The notes: generated by a model from the sequence alone, not told the origin. A stretch of DNA of 64,000 bases from Azospirillum sp. RU38E (GCF_900188385.1 NZ_FZOI01000002.1:340542-404541), one strand, 5' to 3'; counted from the stretch's first letter, positions 44,285 to 53,146 are shown. Translations and numbers: made by a program.

Positions 44285-45577
44285 ATGCCCGCCGATCTGC
44301 TGCTCCCCACTGCCCTGGTTGCCGTGACGATTGCGCTGTGGGCAACCGCGCGCCTGCCGGAATATCTGACCGCTTTGCTGTTCTTCGCCGGGGCCACCAT
44401 CCTGGCCGTGGCCCCACCGGGGGTGATCTTTTCCGGCTTCGCGTCGGCGGCCTTCTGGTTGATCCTCAGCGGCTTTGTGCTGGGGGCGGCCATCCGCAAG
44501 GTGGGGCTGGCGGATCGGGCCGCCCGCTGGCTCTCCCCCCATCTGACCGGTTCCTGGTGGCGCATGGTGGCCGGCGTGGTGGGTATGACCTATGCGCTGG
44601 CCTTCGTCATGCCCTCCAACATGGGGCGGATTGCCCTCCTGATGCCGATCATTATGGCCATGGCCGACCGGGCAAAGCTGCTACCGGGCAGTACCGGGCG
44701 GGCGGGGCTGGCCCTGGCGGTGGGGTTCGGCACCTTCCAGCTTTCGGCCAGCATTCTGCCGGCCAATGTGCCCAATCTGGTGATGGCCGGCGCGGCGGAG
44801 GCGACCTATGGCGTGCATCTGGCCTATCTGCCCTATCTGCTGCTGCACGGGCCGGTGCTGGGTATCCTGAAGGGGCTGCTGCTGATCGCCTGTATCCGCC
44901 TGCTGTTCCCGGCCATGCCGCAGCCGGTGACGGATGATCAGGCGCCCTCCCCGCTGACAACAGCGGAAAGGCGGCTGGGCCTGTTGCTGCTGGCAACATT
45001 GGCCCTGTGGATGACCGACACGCTGCACGGGATATCCCCCGCCTGGATCGGTCTGGCATCGGCCTGCCTCTGCCTGCTGCCCCGCATCGGCTTTCTCAGC
45101 GGGGAGGATTTTGCCAGTGGCGTCAATTTTCGCACCTGTCTCTATATTGCCGGCATTCTGGGCCTGGCAGCCGTCGTCGCCCATACCGGGCTGGGGGCCT
45201 TGATCGGGACCGGGCTGTTGCGCCTGCTGCCGCTGGACCCACAGGCACCGGCCGGTAACTTTGCTGCCATTGCCGGGTTGGTGGCTGCCCTGAATTTCGC
45301 CGTCACGGCCAATGGCGTGCCTGCCATCTTCACCCCCCTGGCCAGCCAGTTGGCGGGGGCCACTGGCTTTTCCCTTACCGGGCTGCTGATGATCCAGGTC
45401 ATCGGCTATGCCACGCCGTTGCTGCCCTATCAGTCCTCCCCCATCGCGGTGGCGATGGGGATGGCGCAGGTGACGGCCCGGCAAGGGATCAAGCTGTGTC
45501 TGGCCGTGGCCCTGGGTACCTATCTGATCCTGCTGCCGCTGGATTATCTATGGTTCAACCTGCTGGGCTGGTTGTGA
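44285..45577 (+). CDS. SLC13/DASS-like anion permease
   Basis: A 430-residue membrane protein with about eleven to twelve hydrophobic segments. Phrases such as ALWATARLPEYLTALLFFAG, FAFWLILSGFVLG-type text (here SAAFWLILSGFVLGAAIRKV), VMPSNMGRIALLMPI and a second half with AVTANGVPAIFTPL are typical of the divalent anion:sodium symporter or citrate-transporter superfamily. The substrate is likely a di- or tricarboxylate or another small anion. The ATG at 44285 is used because the long upstream extension reads through the LysR promoter region. Its end overlaps the convergent cysG by 34 bases. Confidence 0.82.
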   Translation: MPADLLLPTALVAVTIALWATARLPEYLTALLFFAGATILAVAPPGVIFSGFASAAFWLILSGFVLGAAIRKVGLADRAARWLSPHLTGSWWRMVAGVVGMTYALAFVMPSNMGRIALLMPIIMAMADRAKLLPGSTGRAGLALAVGFGTFQLSASILPANVPNLVMAGAAEATYGVHLAYLPYLLLHGPVLGILKGLLLIACIRLLFPAMPQPVTDDQAPSPLTTAERRLGLLLLATLALWMTDTLHGISPAWIGLASACLCLLPRIGFLSGEDFASGVNFRTCLYIAGILGLAAVVAHTGLGALIGTGLLRLLPLDPQAPAGNFAAIAGLVAALNFAVTANGVPAIFTPLASQLAGATGFSLTGLLMIQVIGYATPLLPYQSSPIAVAMGMAQVTARQGIKLCLAVALGTYLILLPLDYLWFNLLGWL

Positions 45578-46986
45578 GGTTGTGACAAGGCGGTCAGCAT
45601 GGCGGCAGCCCAGCCCGGCGCCTGGGCCACGGCATCGCCGATCAGGATCAGGGCCGGCGCCTCTGCCGGAACTGCCATGGCGGCCGCTTCCATCTGGCTT
45701 ACCGGGGCGAAATGGTGGCTGGCATCCGCCCGGCAAGCATTGGCGATCAGCGCCGCCGGCGTTTGCGGGGGAAGGCCGGCTTTCATCAATGCATGGGCAA
45801 TGTCCCCCGCCCGGTCGCGGCCCATATAGATGGCCAGGGTGGTGGTAGGGTCGGCCATGCTTGCCCAGTCGATGGCGTCGGTGTCCGCCCGGCTCTGGCA
45901 CTGCGCCGTCACCAGCCGCAGGGACCGGGCAACGCCGCGATGGGTCAGCGGCAGGCCCAGCATGGCGGCGGCCCCGGCCGCGGCGGTGATGCCGGGGATG
46001 ATGCGCACGGCAATCCCCTGTTCGCGCAGATAGGCTGCCTCCTCCCCGCCGCGCCCGAAAATGAACGGATCGCCCCCCTTCAGCCGCACCACCCGCAGGC
46101 CCCGCCGGGCGAAGGCCGCCAGCATCCGGTTGGTGAAGCCCTGGGCGACGGAGGGAAGACCCGCCCGCTTGCCCACTGGCACCAGCCGGCATTCCCGCCG
46201 CGCCAGCGACAGAATAGCAGGGGATACCAGCGCATCATGCAGAATGATGTCCGCCGTCTCAATGGCGCGGGCGGCGTGCAGGGTCAGCAGGCCGGGATCG
46301 CCGGGACCGGCACCGACCAGCGCCACCGCGCCGCCTTCGCCCTGCCCCGCCGCATCATGCTTTTCCAGTTCAGCCAGGATGTAGGCGGCGGCGGCATCCT
46401 CCCCCATCTGCATCAGCCGGTCAGCCTGTTCACCGCCCAGCATCCGGTCCCAGAAACGCTGCCGCGCCCGCGTGCCGGACAGCTGCGCCCGCACCTGGGA
46501 GCGGCAGCGCGCCGCCGCACGGGCCAGCCGGCCGATGCCGGCGGGGATGGCACTTTCCAGCCGCTGGCGGATGATGCGGGCCAGCGCCGGGGCATCACCG
46601 CCGGTGGAAACAGCCACCACCACGGGGGCGCGGTCCAGAATGGCCGGCACAATGAAATCGCACTGTTCCGGCACATCCACCACATTGACCGGCACATTGC
46701 GGGAAAAGGCGGCGGAGCGGATACGGTCGGTCAGGTCCGGGTCACCGGCCCCGTCAATGGCCAGCACCACCCCATCCAGCAGACCGGGACGGAAATCGCT
46801 TTCCCAGCGCGCGATGGACTGGGCGTGCAGCAATTCAGCCATTTCCGGTTCCAGCCGTGCGGCCAGCAGCAGGATGTCGGCCCCGGCACGGTGCAGCAGC
46901 CGGGCCTTGGCAGCAGCGGCATCGCCCCCGCCGGCCAGCAGCACGCGGCGGCCCCGCAGATCCATGAAGACCGGGAAATAGGGCAT
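45544..46986 (-). CDS. cysG: siroheme synthase (fused)
   Basis: A 480-residue trifunctional enzyme making siroheme from uroporphyrinogen III. The N-terminal half is precorrin-2 dehydrogenase/ferrochelatase (RRVLLAGGGDAAAAKARLLH, then VVVAVSTGGDAPALARIIRQ). The C-terminal half is the methyltransferase (VALVGAGPGDPGLLTLHAAR, VRLKGGDPFIFGRGGEEA, GITAAAGAAAMLGLPLTHRG). The ATG at 46986 has GAAGG upstream and is 7 bases after nasA. Siroheme is the cofactor of NirB, which explains its place at the end of this operon. Confidence 0.92.
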   Translation of the reverse strand: MPYFPVFMDLRGRRVLLAGGGDAAAAKARLLHRAGADILLLAARLEPEMAELLHAQSIARWESDFRPGLLDGVVLAIDGAGDPDLTDRIRSAAFSRNVPVNVVDVPEQCDFIVPAILDRAPVVVAVSTGGDAPALARIIRQRLESAIPAGIGRLARAAARCRSQVRAQLSGTRARQRFWDRMLGGEQADRLMQMGEDAAAAYILAELEKHDAAGQGEGGAVALVGAGPGDPGLLTLHAARAIETADIILHDALVSPAILSLARRECRLVPVGKRAGLPSVAQGFTNRMLAAFARRGLRVVRLKGGDPFIFGRGGEEAAYLREQGIAVRIIPGITAAAGAAAMLGLPLTHRGVARSLRLVTAQCQSRADTDAIDWASMADPTTTLAIYMGRDRAGDIAHALMKAGLPPQTPAALIANACRADASHHFAPVSQMEAAAMAVPAEAPALILIGDAVAQAPGWAAAMLTALSQPHNQPSRLNHR

Positions 46987-46993
46987 CGGCCCT

Positions 46994-49648
46994 TCAGGCG
47001 GCAACGACGGGTGCAGCATGACGGATGATCTCCTTAATCTCGGGAACGCAGGAACCGCAACCGGTACCGGCGGATAACAGCTTGCCCACCGCTTCCACAC
47101 TGGTGGCGCGGCCATCGGCAACGGCGGCGGCGATGGCCGCGCGGCCGACGCCGTAGCAGGAACAGACAATGGGACCGGCATCGGCCCCAGCATCGCGCGA
47201 TCGGCCAGCCAGCAGCAGGGCGCGGTCAGCGGCGGACAGGGCGGGCTGGGCAAACAGGCGGGCCAGCCAGTCACGCGCCACCTGGGGGCGCTGCGGGCCG
47301 ATGAATAGGCAGGCGACCAGCCGCCCCTGGTCCAGCCAGGCATGACGGGCGATGGCGCGGGTGGCATCCTGATATTCCAGATGCTCGCAATCCCCCAACC
47401 CTGTCAGCACAGGCGGTGCATCGCCCGCCAGTTCGTGGATGCGGCAATCCCCCGCCTCCTGCCGTACCCAATAGGGCACATCATCCAGCGCCAAGGGCAG
47501 CACCAGGGACCGGGCGGTGAACAGCAGCCCGGCCCATTGGGTGCGCCAGGGCTCCACCCGCACCGGCACATGCTTGCTTTCCGGCTGGCCGGAAATGGCA
47601 TCCACATGGCCGGTGACCAGCCGGCTGATCCCGCCCCGGCTGGCAAACAGATCGTTCCAATGCATGGGAAGGAACACCTGTCCCGGCCGCTGATCATTGG
47701 TGATGGACAGGCGCATCACCACCTCCCCCCGCAGGCTGGTGACGCGGGCCAGATCGCCCTCCTCCAGCCCGCCGGCCGCCGCATCATCGGGGTGCATTTC
47801 CAGCAACGGTTCGGGCCGATGCGCCGACAGGCGGGCGGCCAGCCCGGTGCGGGTCATAGTGTGCCACTGGTCTCGATAACGCCCGGTATTGGCGATCAGC
47901 GGAAAGCGCAAGGAGGCGCGTTCTACCGGCGCCTGCTGGCGCACAGCCACCATGCGGGCCTTGCCATTGGCATGGCTGAACCGCCCGTCGCCATAAAGCC
48001 GGTCCGTTCCCCGCTTGGCCCCCGCCAGCAAGGGCCATTGGAAGGGGGCCATCTGCTGGTAATCGCCGTCCCGTACCCGCGCCATGGCGCCGATATCAAA
48101 GGCGCGCAAACCATCATTTTCAAAATCCGAGAGGGCGGCATGTTCGCGGAAAATCTCCACCGCCGTGCGATAGGGAAAGGCCGCCACAAAACCCATGGCC
48201 CTGGCCACCTGGGTCATGATCCACCAATCCGGTTTCGCCTCCCCCGGCCCTTGGCGGAAGGCACGCTGGCGGGAAATCCGCCGTTCAGAATTGGTGACGG
48301 TGCCGTCCTTCTCCCCCCAGCCCAGCGCCGGCAGGCGGATATGGGCATGGCGCAGGCTGTCAGTATCCGTGACGATATCGGAGACAATGACCGTGGGGCA
48401 CAGGGCCAGCGCATCGCGCACCAGATCGGATTCCGGCAGGCTGACGGCGGGGTTGGTGGCCATGATCCACAGCGCCTTGATCCGCCCATCGCGGATGGCG
48501 CGGAACATGTCCACCGCCTTCAAGCCCTGGCCACCCTTCAGCGCTGGTGCCTTCCAGAACCGGCGCAGCCGTTCCACATCCAGCGGGTCATCGGGGTTCA
48601 TATGGGCGGCCAGTTGGTTGGCCAGCCCCCCCACCTCCCGCCCGCCCATGGCATTGGGCTGGCCGGTGACGGAAAAGGGGCTGGAACCCGGCTTGCCCAC
48701 CCGGCCCGTGGCCAGATGCACATTCAGGATGGCATTCACCTTGTCCGTCCCGCGTGAGGACTGGTTGACCCCCTGGCTGAACACAGTGACGGTGCGCGGG
48801 GTGACGGTGAACCAGTCGTAGAAGGTGGCCAGATCGGCGGGGTCCAGGCCGCAGCTTTCCGCCACATCGGCGGCATCGGCGTATGCTGCCTCCAGCGCTG
48901 CCTCCAGCCCCTGCACATGGCGCAGCGCATAGTCGCGGTCGATGGCACCCGCCTGTTCTAGATGGGCCAGCAGACCGTTGAACAGGGCGACATCGCTGCC
49001 GGGTTTTAGGGCAAGATGCAGATCCGCCAAGTCAGAACTGGCGGTGCCGCGCGGGTCGATCAACACCACGCGGGTGCCACGCTGCTGGCGCGCCGCGCGC
49101 AACCGTTGGGCCAGCACCGGATGGCACCAGGCGAGGTTGGAGCCGACCAGCACCACCAGATCGGCCAGTTCCAGATCCTCATAACAGCCGGGCACCACAT
49201 CGGCCCCGAAGGCGCGTTTATGCCCGGCCACAGTGGAGGCCATGCAAAGCCGGGAATTGGTGTCGATATGCGGGCTGCCAATGAAGCCTTTGATCAGCTT
49301 GTTGGCGACATAGTAATCCTCCGTCAGCAACTGACCGGAGACGTAGAAGGCGACGGCATCGGGGCCATGGTCGGCCAGGGTGGCCAACAGCCGGTCAGCC
49401 ACGGCGCGGATGGCGCTGTCCCAGGGGGCGGGGTTTCCATCGACCATCGGCTGGGTCAGGCGCACATCGCCTTTAGCTTCCGCCGTGACAGTATCAATCA
49501 GGGCCGCCCCCTTGGAGCAGAGCCGGCCCTTGTTGGCAGGATGGTCGGGATCACCACCCACAGCCCAGCCATCGCGCGTGGCACTGACGATCACGCCACA
49601 GCCAACGCCGCAATAAGGACAGGTGGTGCGGATTTCGGGGGTGGGCAT
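46994..49648 (-). CDS. nasA: assimilatory nitrate reductase, catalytic subunit
   Basis: An 884-residue molybdopterin enzyme reducing nitrate to nitrite. The N-terminal [4Fe-4S] motif is in TTCPYCGVGCGVIV with the later Cys of NKGRLCSKGAAL; the cofactor regions include RLCMASTVAGHKRAFGAD and QGVNQSSRGTDKVNAILN. The last ~60 residues add a BFD-like [2Fe-2S] domain (VCSCYGVGRAAI, GTGCGSCVPEIKEII). The ATG at 49648 follows GGAG. No separate NasB-type reductase is present, so electrons must come from another donor via the C-terminal cluster. Confidence 0.93.
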   Translation of the reverse strand: MPTPEIRTTCPYCGVGCGVIVSATRDGWAVGGDPDHPANKGRLCSKGAALIDTVTAEAKGDVRLTQPMVDGNPAPWDSAIRAVADRLLATLADHGPDAVAFYVSGQLLTEDYYVANKLIKGFIGSPHIDTNSRLCMASTVAGHKRAFGADVVPGCYEDLELADLVVLVGSNLAWCHPVLAQRLRAARQQRGTRVVLIDPRGTASSDLADLHLALKPGSDVALFNGLLAHLEQAGAIDRDYALRHVQGLEAALEAAYADAADVAESCGLDPADLATFYDWFTVTPRTVTVFSQGVNQSSRGTDKVNAILNVHLATGRVGKPGSSPFSVTGQPNAMGGREVGGLANQLAAHMNPDDPLDVERLRRFWKAPALKGGQGLKAVDMFRAIRDGRIKALWIMATNPAVSLPESDLVRDALALCPTVIVSDIVTDTDSLRHAHIRLPALGWGEKDGTVTNSERRISRQRAFRQGPGEAKPDWWIMTQVARAMGFVAAFPYRTAVEIFREHAALSDFENDGLRAFDIGAMARVRDGDYQQMAPFQWPLLAGAKRGTDRLYGDGRFSHANGKARMVAVRQQAPVERASLRFPLIANTGRYRDQWHTMTRTGLAARLSAHRPEPLLEMHPDDAAAGGLEEGDLARVTSLRGEVVMRLSITNDQRPGQVFLPMHWNDLFASRGGISRLVTGHVDAISGQPESKHVPVRVEPWRTQWAGLLFTARSLVLPLALDDVPYWVRQEAGDCRIHELAGDAPPVLTGLGDCEHLEYQDATRAIARHAWLDQGRLVACLFIGPQRPQVARDWLARLFAQPALSAADRALLLAGRSRDAGADAGPIVCSCYGVGRAAIAAAVADGRATSVEAVGKLLSAGTGCGSCVPEIKEIIRHAAPVVAA

Positions 49649-49718
49649 GGGGGCTCCGGGTTGGGGGGAGGAAGCGCGAGGTTCGAGACGGACAGAACCG
49701 CTTGCTCTTTCCTGCTTT

Positions 49719-49797
49719 CCCCGCGGAAGCGGGGATCCAGGGGCCAAGGGCTCTGAAGCGTGGTTCTTGTGGCCCTGGACCCCCGCTTTCGCGGGGG
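49719..49797. repeat. inverted pair of REP-like hairpins between nirD and nasA
   Basis: CCCCGC-GGAA-GCGGGG (49719-49734) followed by ATCCAGGGGCCA is mirrored by TGGCCCTGGA and CCCCCGC-TTTC-GCGGGGG (49780-49797). Two hairpins in opposite orientation around a short spacer look like a BIME-type element built from a dispersed palindromic repeat. It lies inside the nirB-nirD-nasA-cysG operon. Confidence 0.65.
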
Positions 49798-49836
49798 AGG
49801 CAAATAAAAAATTGAAGACGGAAGACGACCCGCCCC

Positions 49837-50160
49837 CTACCCCACCAACCCCAACAGCACCCGGTCCCCCTCCACCCGCACCGGGATATGGCCGGTGCAG
49901 CCTTCGTCCGGGCCGGTCGCCGCGCCCGTTGCAAGGTCAATCACCCAATTATGCAGCGGGCAGGTCACGGCATGACCATGCACAATGCCTTCTGACAGAG
50001 GCCCCTTCTTGTGCGGGCATTCATCGCGCAGGGCGAAGATCTGATCATCAATGGTGCGGAACACGGCGATGCGGCCAGCCGGGTGTTCCACCCGCCGCGC
50101 GCCCTGCACCGGAATGTCGGTAAGCTGGCCGATATCTTTCCAATCAAGCGGACGGTGCAT
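49837..50160 (-). CDS. nirD: nitrite reductase small subunit
   Basis: A 107-residue Rieske-type protein that partners NirB. It has ALRDECPHKKGPLSEG and HAVTCPLHNWVIDL, holding the Cys-x-His ... Cys-x2-His ligands. The ATG at 50160 has GGAG eight bases upstream; that ribosome site overlaps the nirB stop region, so the genes are coupled. A GTG at 50169 overlapping the nirB stop is an alternative. Confidence 0.92.
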   Translation of the reverse strand: MHRPLDWKDIGQLTDIPVQGARRVEHPAGRIAVFRTIDDQIFALRDECPHKKGPLSEGIVHGHAVTCPLHNWVIDLATGAATGPDEGCTGHIPVRVEGDRVLLGLVG

Positions 50161-50165
50161 GATGG

Positions 50166-52643
50166 TCACTCCACAGTAGCAAGCGTGCGGAAATCACGGG
50201 CGGCGGCGGTGCCGGGGGCGCGTTCGGCCCAGGGATCGACCTGGGCATGGCGCTGGCTGGCCAGGAACCTTTCATGCAGGGCGCGGCGGTTTTCGGCGTC
50301 ATCCACCACCCGCGCCTTGACGAAATCCAGCCCCACCCGCTCAATCCAGGGGGCGGTGCGTTCCAGGTAGTGTGCTTCTTCGCGGTAAAGCTGCATGAAG
50401 GCGGCGCAATATTCCTGCACCTCTTCTTCCGTCGTCACCTTGGCCAGCAGGTCGGTGCCGCGTAGTTTGATGCCACCATTGCCGCCGACCAGCAGATCGA
50501 AACCGCCATCGGTGGCGATGACGCCGAAATCCTTGATGGTGGCCTCTGCACAGTTTCGCGGACAGCCGGAAACCGCCATTTTGAATTTGTGCGGCGTCCA
50601 GGAACCCCAGGTCATGCGTTCCAGATTGACGCCGACCTCCAGCGATTTCTGCGTGCCAAAGCGGCACCAGTCCGACCCGACGCAGGTCTTCACCGTGCGC
50701 AGCGACTTGCCATAGGCGTGACCGGAGACCATGCCCGCCGCGTTCAAATCGGCCCAGACGGCGGGCAGATCATCCTTCTTCACACCCAGCAGGTCGATGC
50801 GCTGACCGCCCGTCACCTTCACGGTGGGGATGTCAAACTTCTCCACCACATCGGCGATGGCGCGCAGCTCGCTGGCATTGGTCAGCCCGCCCCACATGCG
50901 CGGCACAACGGAATAGGTGCCGTCTTTCTGGATATTGGCGTGGACCCGTTCATTCACGAAACGGCTGGCGGCGTGATCAACATATTCACCGGGCCAGGAG
51001 GCCAGCAGATAATAATTCAGCGCCGGGCGGCAGGAATGGCAGCCATCGGGCGTCTTCCATTCCAGCGCCTGCATCACATCGGGGATGGATTTCAGCCCCT
51101 GCACACGGATCAGGCGGCGCACGCTGTCATGGTCATGGTCGGTGCATTTGCACATCGGCTTGACGCCAGCCGCCTGATAATCCCCACCCAGCGTGTGGGC
51201 CAGCAACCCTTCCACCAGACCGGTGCAGGAACCACACGAAGCCGATGCCTTGGTGCAGGCCTTCACCGCATCCAGCGTGGTCAGGCCCTTCTCCTGAATG
51301 GCCTTGACGATGGTGCCCTTGCAGACGCCGTTGCAGCCGCAGATTTCCGCCGTATCAGGCAGCGCCGCAACGGCGGCGGTAGGGTTTGCCGCACCGCCTT
51401 CCGAAGGGGCGAAACCCTGGCCGAAAATCAGCGTATCACGCAGGGGCGAAACATCCTCCCCCGCCCTCAGCAGTTGGAAATACCAGCCACCATCACCGGT
51501 ATCGCCATACAGCACCGCCCCCTTGATGCGGCCTTCTTCCAACACGATCCGCTTATAGATGCCGCGCCCGGCATCGCGGAACACGATATCTTCGGTCCCC
51601 GGACCGCCGCTGAAATCGCCGGCGGAGAACACATCCACGCCGGTGACTTTCAGCTTGGTGGAGGTGACGGAGCCGGCATAGCCAACGCCCTTGCGCCCGG
51701 CCAGATGGTCGGCCAGCACCTTGGCCATCTCAAACAGCGGCTGCACCAGGCCGTAGCAGGAGCCACGATGCTGCACGCATTCACCCACCGCCATGATGGC
51801 GGGGTCGCTGGTGACCATATGGTCATCCACCAGGATGCCGCGCCCCACCTCCAGCCCGGCGGATGTGGCCAGCCTTGTATCCGGGCGGATGCCGACAGCC
51901 ATCACCACCAGATCGGCGGGCAGTTCGGTGCCATCCTTCAGGGCCACGCCGGTGACATGGCTGTCGCCCAAAATGGCGGCCGTGTCAGCCCCGGTCAGCA
52001 CGGTCAGCCCGCGCCGTTCCAGTTCCTTGGCCAGCAGATGGCCGGCAGAGGCATCCAACTGGCGTTCCATCAGATGGCCGGCCAGATGCAACACCGTCAC
52101 ATCCATGCCGCGCGCCTTCAGCCCGACAGCGGCTTCCAGCCCCAGCAAGCCACCGCCGATCACCACGGCATGGCCGCCCTTGGCGCTGGCGGCCAGCATG
52201 GTATCCACATCATCCACATCGCGGAAGGTGACAACGCCGGGCAGGCGGGCACCGGGAATGGGAATGACGATGGGCATGGAGCCGGTGGCGATCAGCAGCC
52301 GGTCATAGGGGCATTCCAAGCCGGATTTTGTGATGACGACCTGCCGCTGGCGATCAATCATCTCCACCGCGTCGCCGGCGTGAAGGGTAACGTCGTTAGC
52401 CGTATACCAATCCCGGTCATTGATGACGATCTGGTCGAAGGTCTTTTCCCCCGACAGCAACGGCGACAGCATGATGCGGTTGTAATTGACCCGTGGTTCG
52501 GCGCCAAAGACGCTGATGTCATAAAGGCCGGGGGCCCGGTCCAGCAATTCTTCCACGGCGCGGATACCGGCCATGCCGTTGCCGATCACGACAAGGCGGG
52601 GCTTGTGGGCGCCGTCGGGGGGAGAAGAATGGTTGGTCGTCAT
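50166..52643 (-). CDS. nirB: NADH-dependent nitrite reductase large subunit
   Basis: An 825-residue enzyme reducing nitrite to ammonia. Domains in order: FAD/NAD oxidoreductase (RLVVIGNGMAGIRAVEELLD, then GGLLGLEAAVGLKARG), a BFD-like [2Fe-2S] region (CGCNGVCKGTIVKAIQEKG and CTKASASCGSCTGLVEGLL), and the siroheme/[4Fe-4S] reductase part (TCVGSDWCRFGTQKS and GCPRNCAEATIKD). The ATG at 52643 is preferred to an upstream start at 52667 that reads into the leader. It heads the operon nirB-nirD-nasA-cysG and has a long regulated leader. Confidence 0.95.
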   Translation of the reverse strand: MTTNHSSPPDGAHKPRLVVIGNGMAGIRAVEELLDRAPGLYDISVFGAEPRVNYNRIMLSPLLSGEKTFDQIVINDRDWYTANDVTLHAGDAVEMIDRQRQVVITKSGLECPYDRLLIATGSMPIVIPIPGARLPGVVTFRDVDDVDTMLAASAKGGHAVVIGGGLLGLEAAVGLKARGMDVTVLHLAGHLMERQLDASAGHLLAKELERRGLTVLTGADTAAILGDSHVTGVALKDGTELPADLVVMAVGIRPDTRLATSAGLEVGRGILVDDHMVTSDPAIMAVGECVQHRGSCYGLVQPLFEMAKVLADHLAGRKGVGYAGSVTSTKLKVTGVDVFSAGDFSGGPGTEDIVFRDAGRGIYKRIVLEEGRIKGAVLYGDTGDGGWYFQLLRAGEDVSPLRDTLIFGQGFAPSEGGAANPTAAVAALPDTAEICGCNGVCKGTIVKAIQEKGLTTLDAVKACTKASASCGSCTGLVEGLLAHTLGGDYQAAGVKPMCKCTDHDHDSVRRLIRVQGLKSIPDVMQALEWKTPDGCHSCRPALNYYLLASWPGEYVDHAASRFVNERVHANIQKDGTYSVVPRMWGGLTNASELRAIADVVEKFDIPTVKVTGGQRIDLLGVKKDDLPAVWADLNAAGMVSGHAYGKSLRTVKTCVGSDWCRFGTQKSLEVGVNLERMTWGSWTPHKFKMAVSGCPRNCAEATIKDFGVIATDGGFDLLVGGNGGIKLRGTDLLAKVTTEEEVQEYCAAFMQLYREEAHYLERTAPWIERVGLDFVKARVVDDAENRRALHERFLASQRHAQVDPWAERAPGTAAARDFRTLATVE

Positions 52644-52676
52644 GTCGGTCCATCCTCGCTCGCGCAAAAAATGCGC

Positions 52677-52738
52677 AATAAAAAAGGCGTCCGACCATGC
52701 AGCCGACCCGCAAGGGATCGATCACATGTTCGGACGCC
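52677..52738 (-). terminator. intrinsic terminator in the nirB leader
   Basis: On the minus strand GGCGTCCGAACATG (52738-52725) pairs with CATGGTCGGACGCC (52699-52686) with one mismatch, and six U follow directly, then AUU. It stops about 35 bases before the nirB ATG. A terminator inside the leader of its own gene means expression requires antitermination. Confidence 0.8.
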
Positions 52739-52748
52739 ATTATCCGGT

Positions 52749-52820
52749 GGGGCCCGGCCTTGGGCACCCTATGTTGCCACCCCTTCCAGGGCGGCAGGGG
52801 CCAGCAGCGTTGCTGGCCTG
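52749..52820 (-). promoter_or_regulatory. nirB leader hairpins with six-base loops (candidate NasT/ANTAR target)
   Basis: From the predicted start near 52820, the first hairpin is GGCCAGC-AACGCU-GCUGGCC (52818-52799), a perfect 7-bp stem with loop positions A1 and G4 as in ANTAR targets. A second candidate is GGUGCCC-AAGGCC-GGGCCCC (52768-52749), also A1/G4, with one mismatch in the stem. A third hairpin with a non-matching loop lies between them. Together with the downstream terminator and the nasT gene nearby, this supports ANTAR-type antitermination. Confidence 0.65.
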
Positions 52821-52830
52821 CCCTGATCTT

Positions 52831-52847
52831 AGCGAAAGCCGTGCCAA
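52831..52847 (-). promoter_or_regulatory. sigma-54 promoter for nirB
   Basis: TTGGCACGGCTTTCGCT matches the -24/-12 consensus (YTGGCACGRNNNTTGCW) at all positions but one, the second T of the -12 part. It predicts a start near 52820, two bases before the first leader hairpin. Sigma-54 control is usual for nitrogen assimilation genes. Confidence 0.75.
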
Positions 52848-53064
52848 CCGGGGCACAGGACGCTAAGAGTTTGATAAGGCTTGAACCTTAAAATATGAGA
52901 CTGAAAGCAGGGCAAGGAGCGTGGATGATTATTGCGCAAAATCAAGGCACCTGCTGATGAAAGCCTCTAATTTGTGCAGTGGCGAACAGTCTCCCCTTAC
53001 ACCGATCCAGGGCCGAAAGCGTGATTATCCTTATTCATCAACCCCCTACCGCATTGCACCGGAA

Positions 53065-53081
53065 TTGGCATGACCGTTGCT
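53065..53081 (+). promoter_or_regulatory. sigma-54 promoter for the nitrate transporter gene
   Basis: TTGGCATGACCGTTGCT matches the -24/-12 consensus with a single mismatch (T for C after GGCA). It predicts a start near 53092, giving a leader of about 240 bases before the transporter ATG. Confidence 0.8.
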
Positions 53082-53093
53082 GATTGTGCAGCA

Positions 53094-53136
53094 CTCCCGA
53101 CGCAGGGAGAGAAACGACATCGTCCAATGGCGGACG
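53094..53136 (+). promoter_or_regulatory. two-hairpin ANTAR target in the nitrate transporter leader
   Basis: Hairpin 1 is CUCCC-GACGCA-GGGAG (53094-53109). Hairpin 2 is CGUCC-AAUGGC-GGACG (53121-53136), extended by one U-A pair. The linker is 11 bases. Two short stems with six-base loops, G at loop position 4, and this spacing match the known ANTAR recognition pattern; loop 1 has G instead of the usual A at position 1. NasT, encoded 1.8 kb downstream, is the obvious binder. Confidence 0.75.
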
Positions 53137-53146
53137 ACCAGGCAAT

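Noticed and set aside
50589-52826. 745-residue open frame antisense to nirB
   Set aside because: Same shadow composition; it also covers the nirB leader, whose function is well explained on the other strand.
52841-52856. Hairpin GUGCC-CCGGUU-GGCAC as an ANTAR stem for nirB
   Set aside because: It overlaps the -24 element of the sigma-54 promoter and lies upstream of the predicted transcript start; the loop also lacks A at position 1.
52848-53064. NtrC enhancer sites between the nirB and transporter promoters
   Set aside because: The best stretch (around 52933-52949, TGCGC...GGCA) keeps only the outer bases of the TGCACC/GGTGCA palindrome; not convincing.
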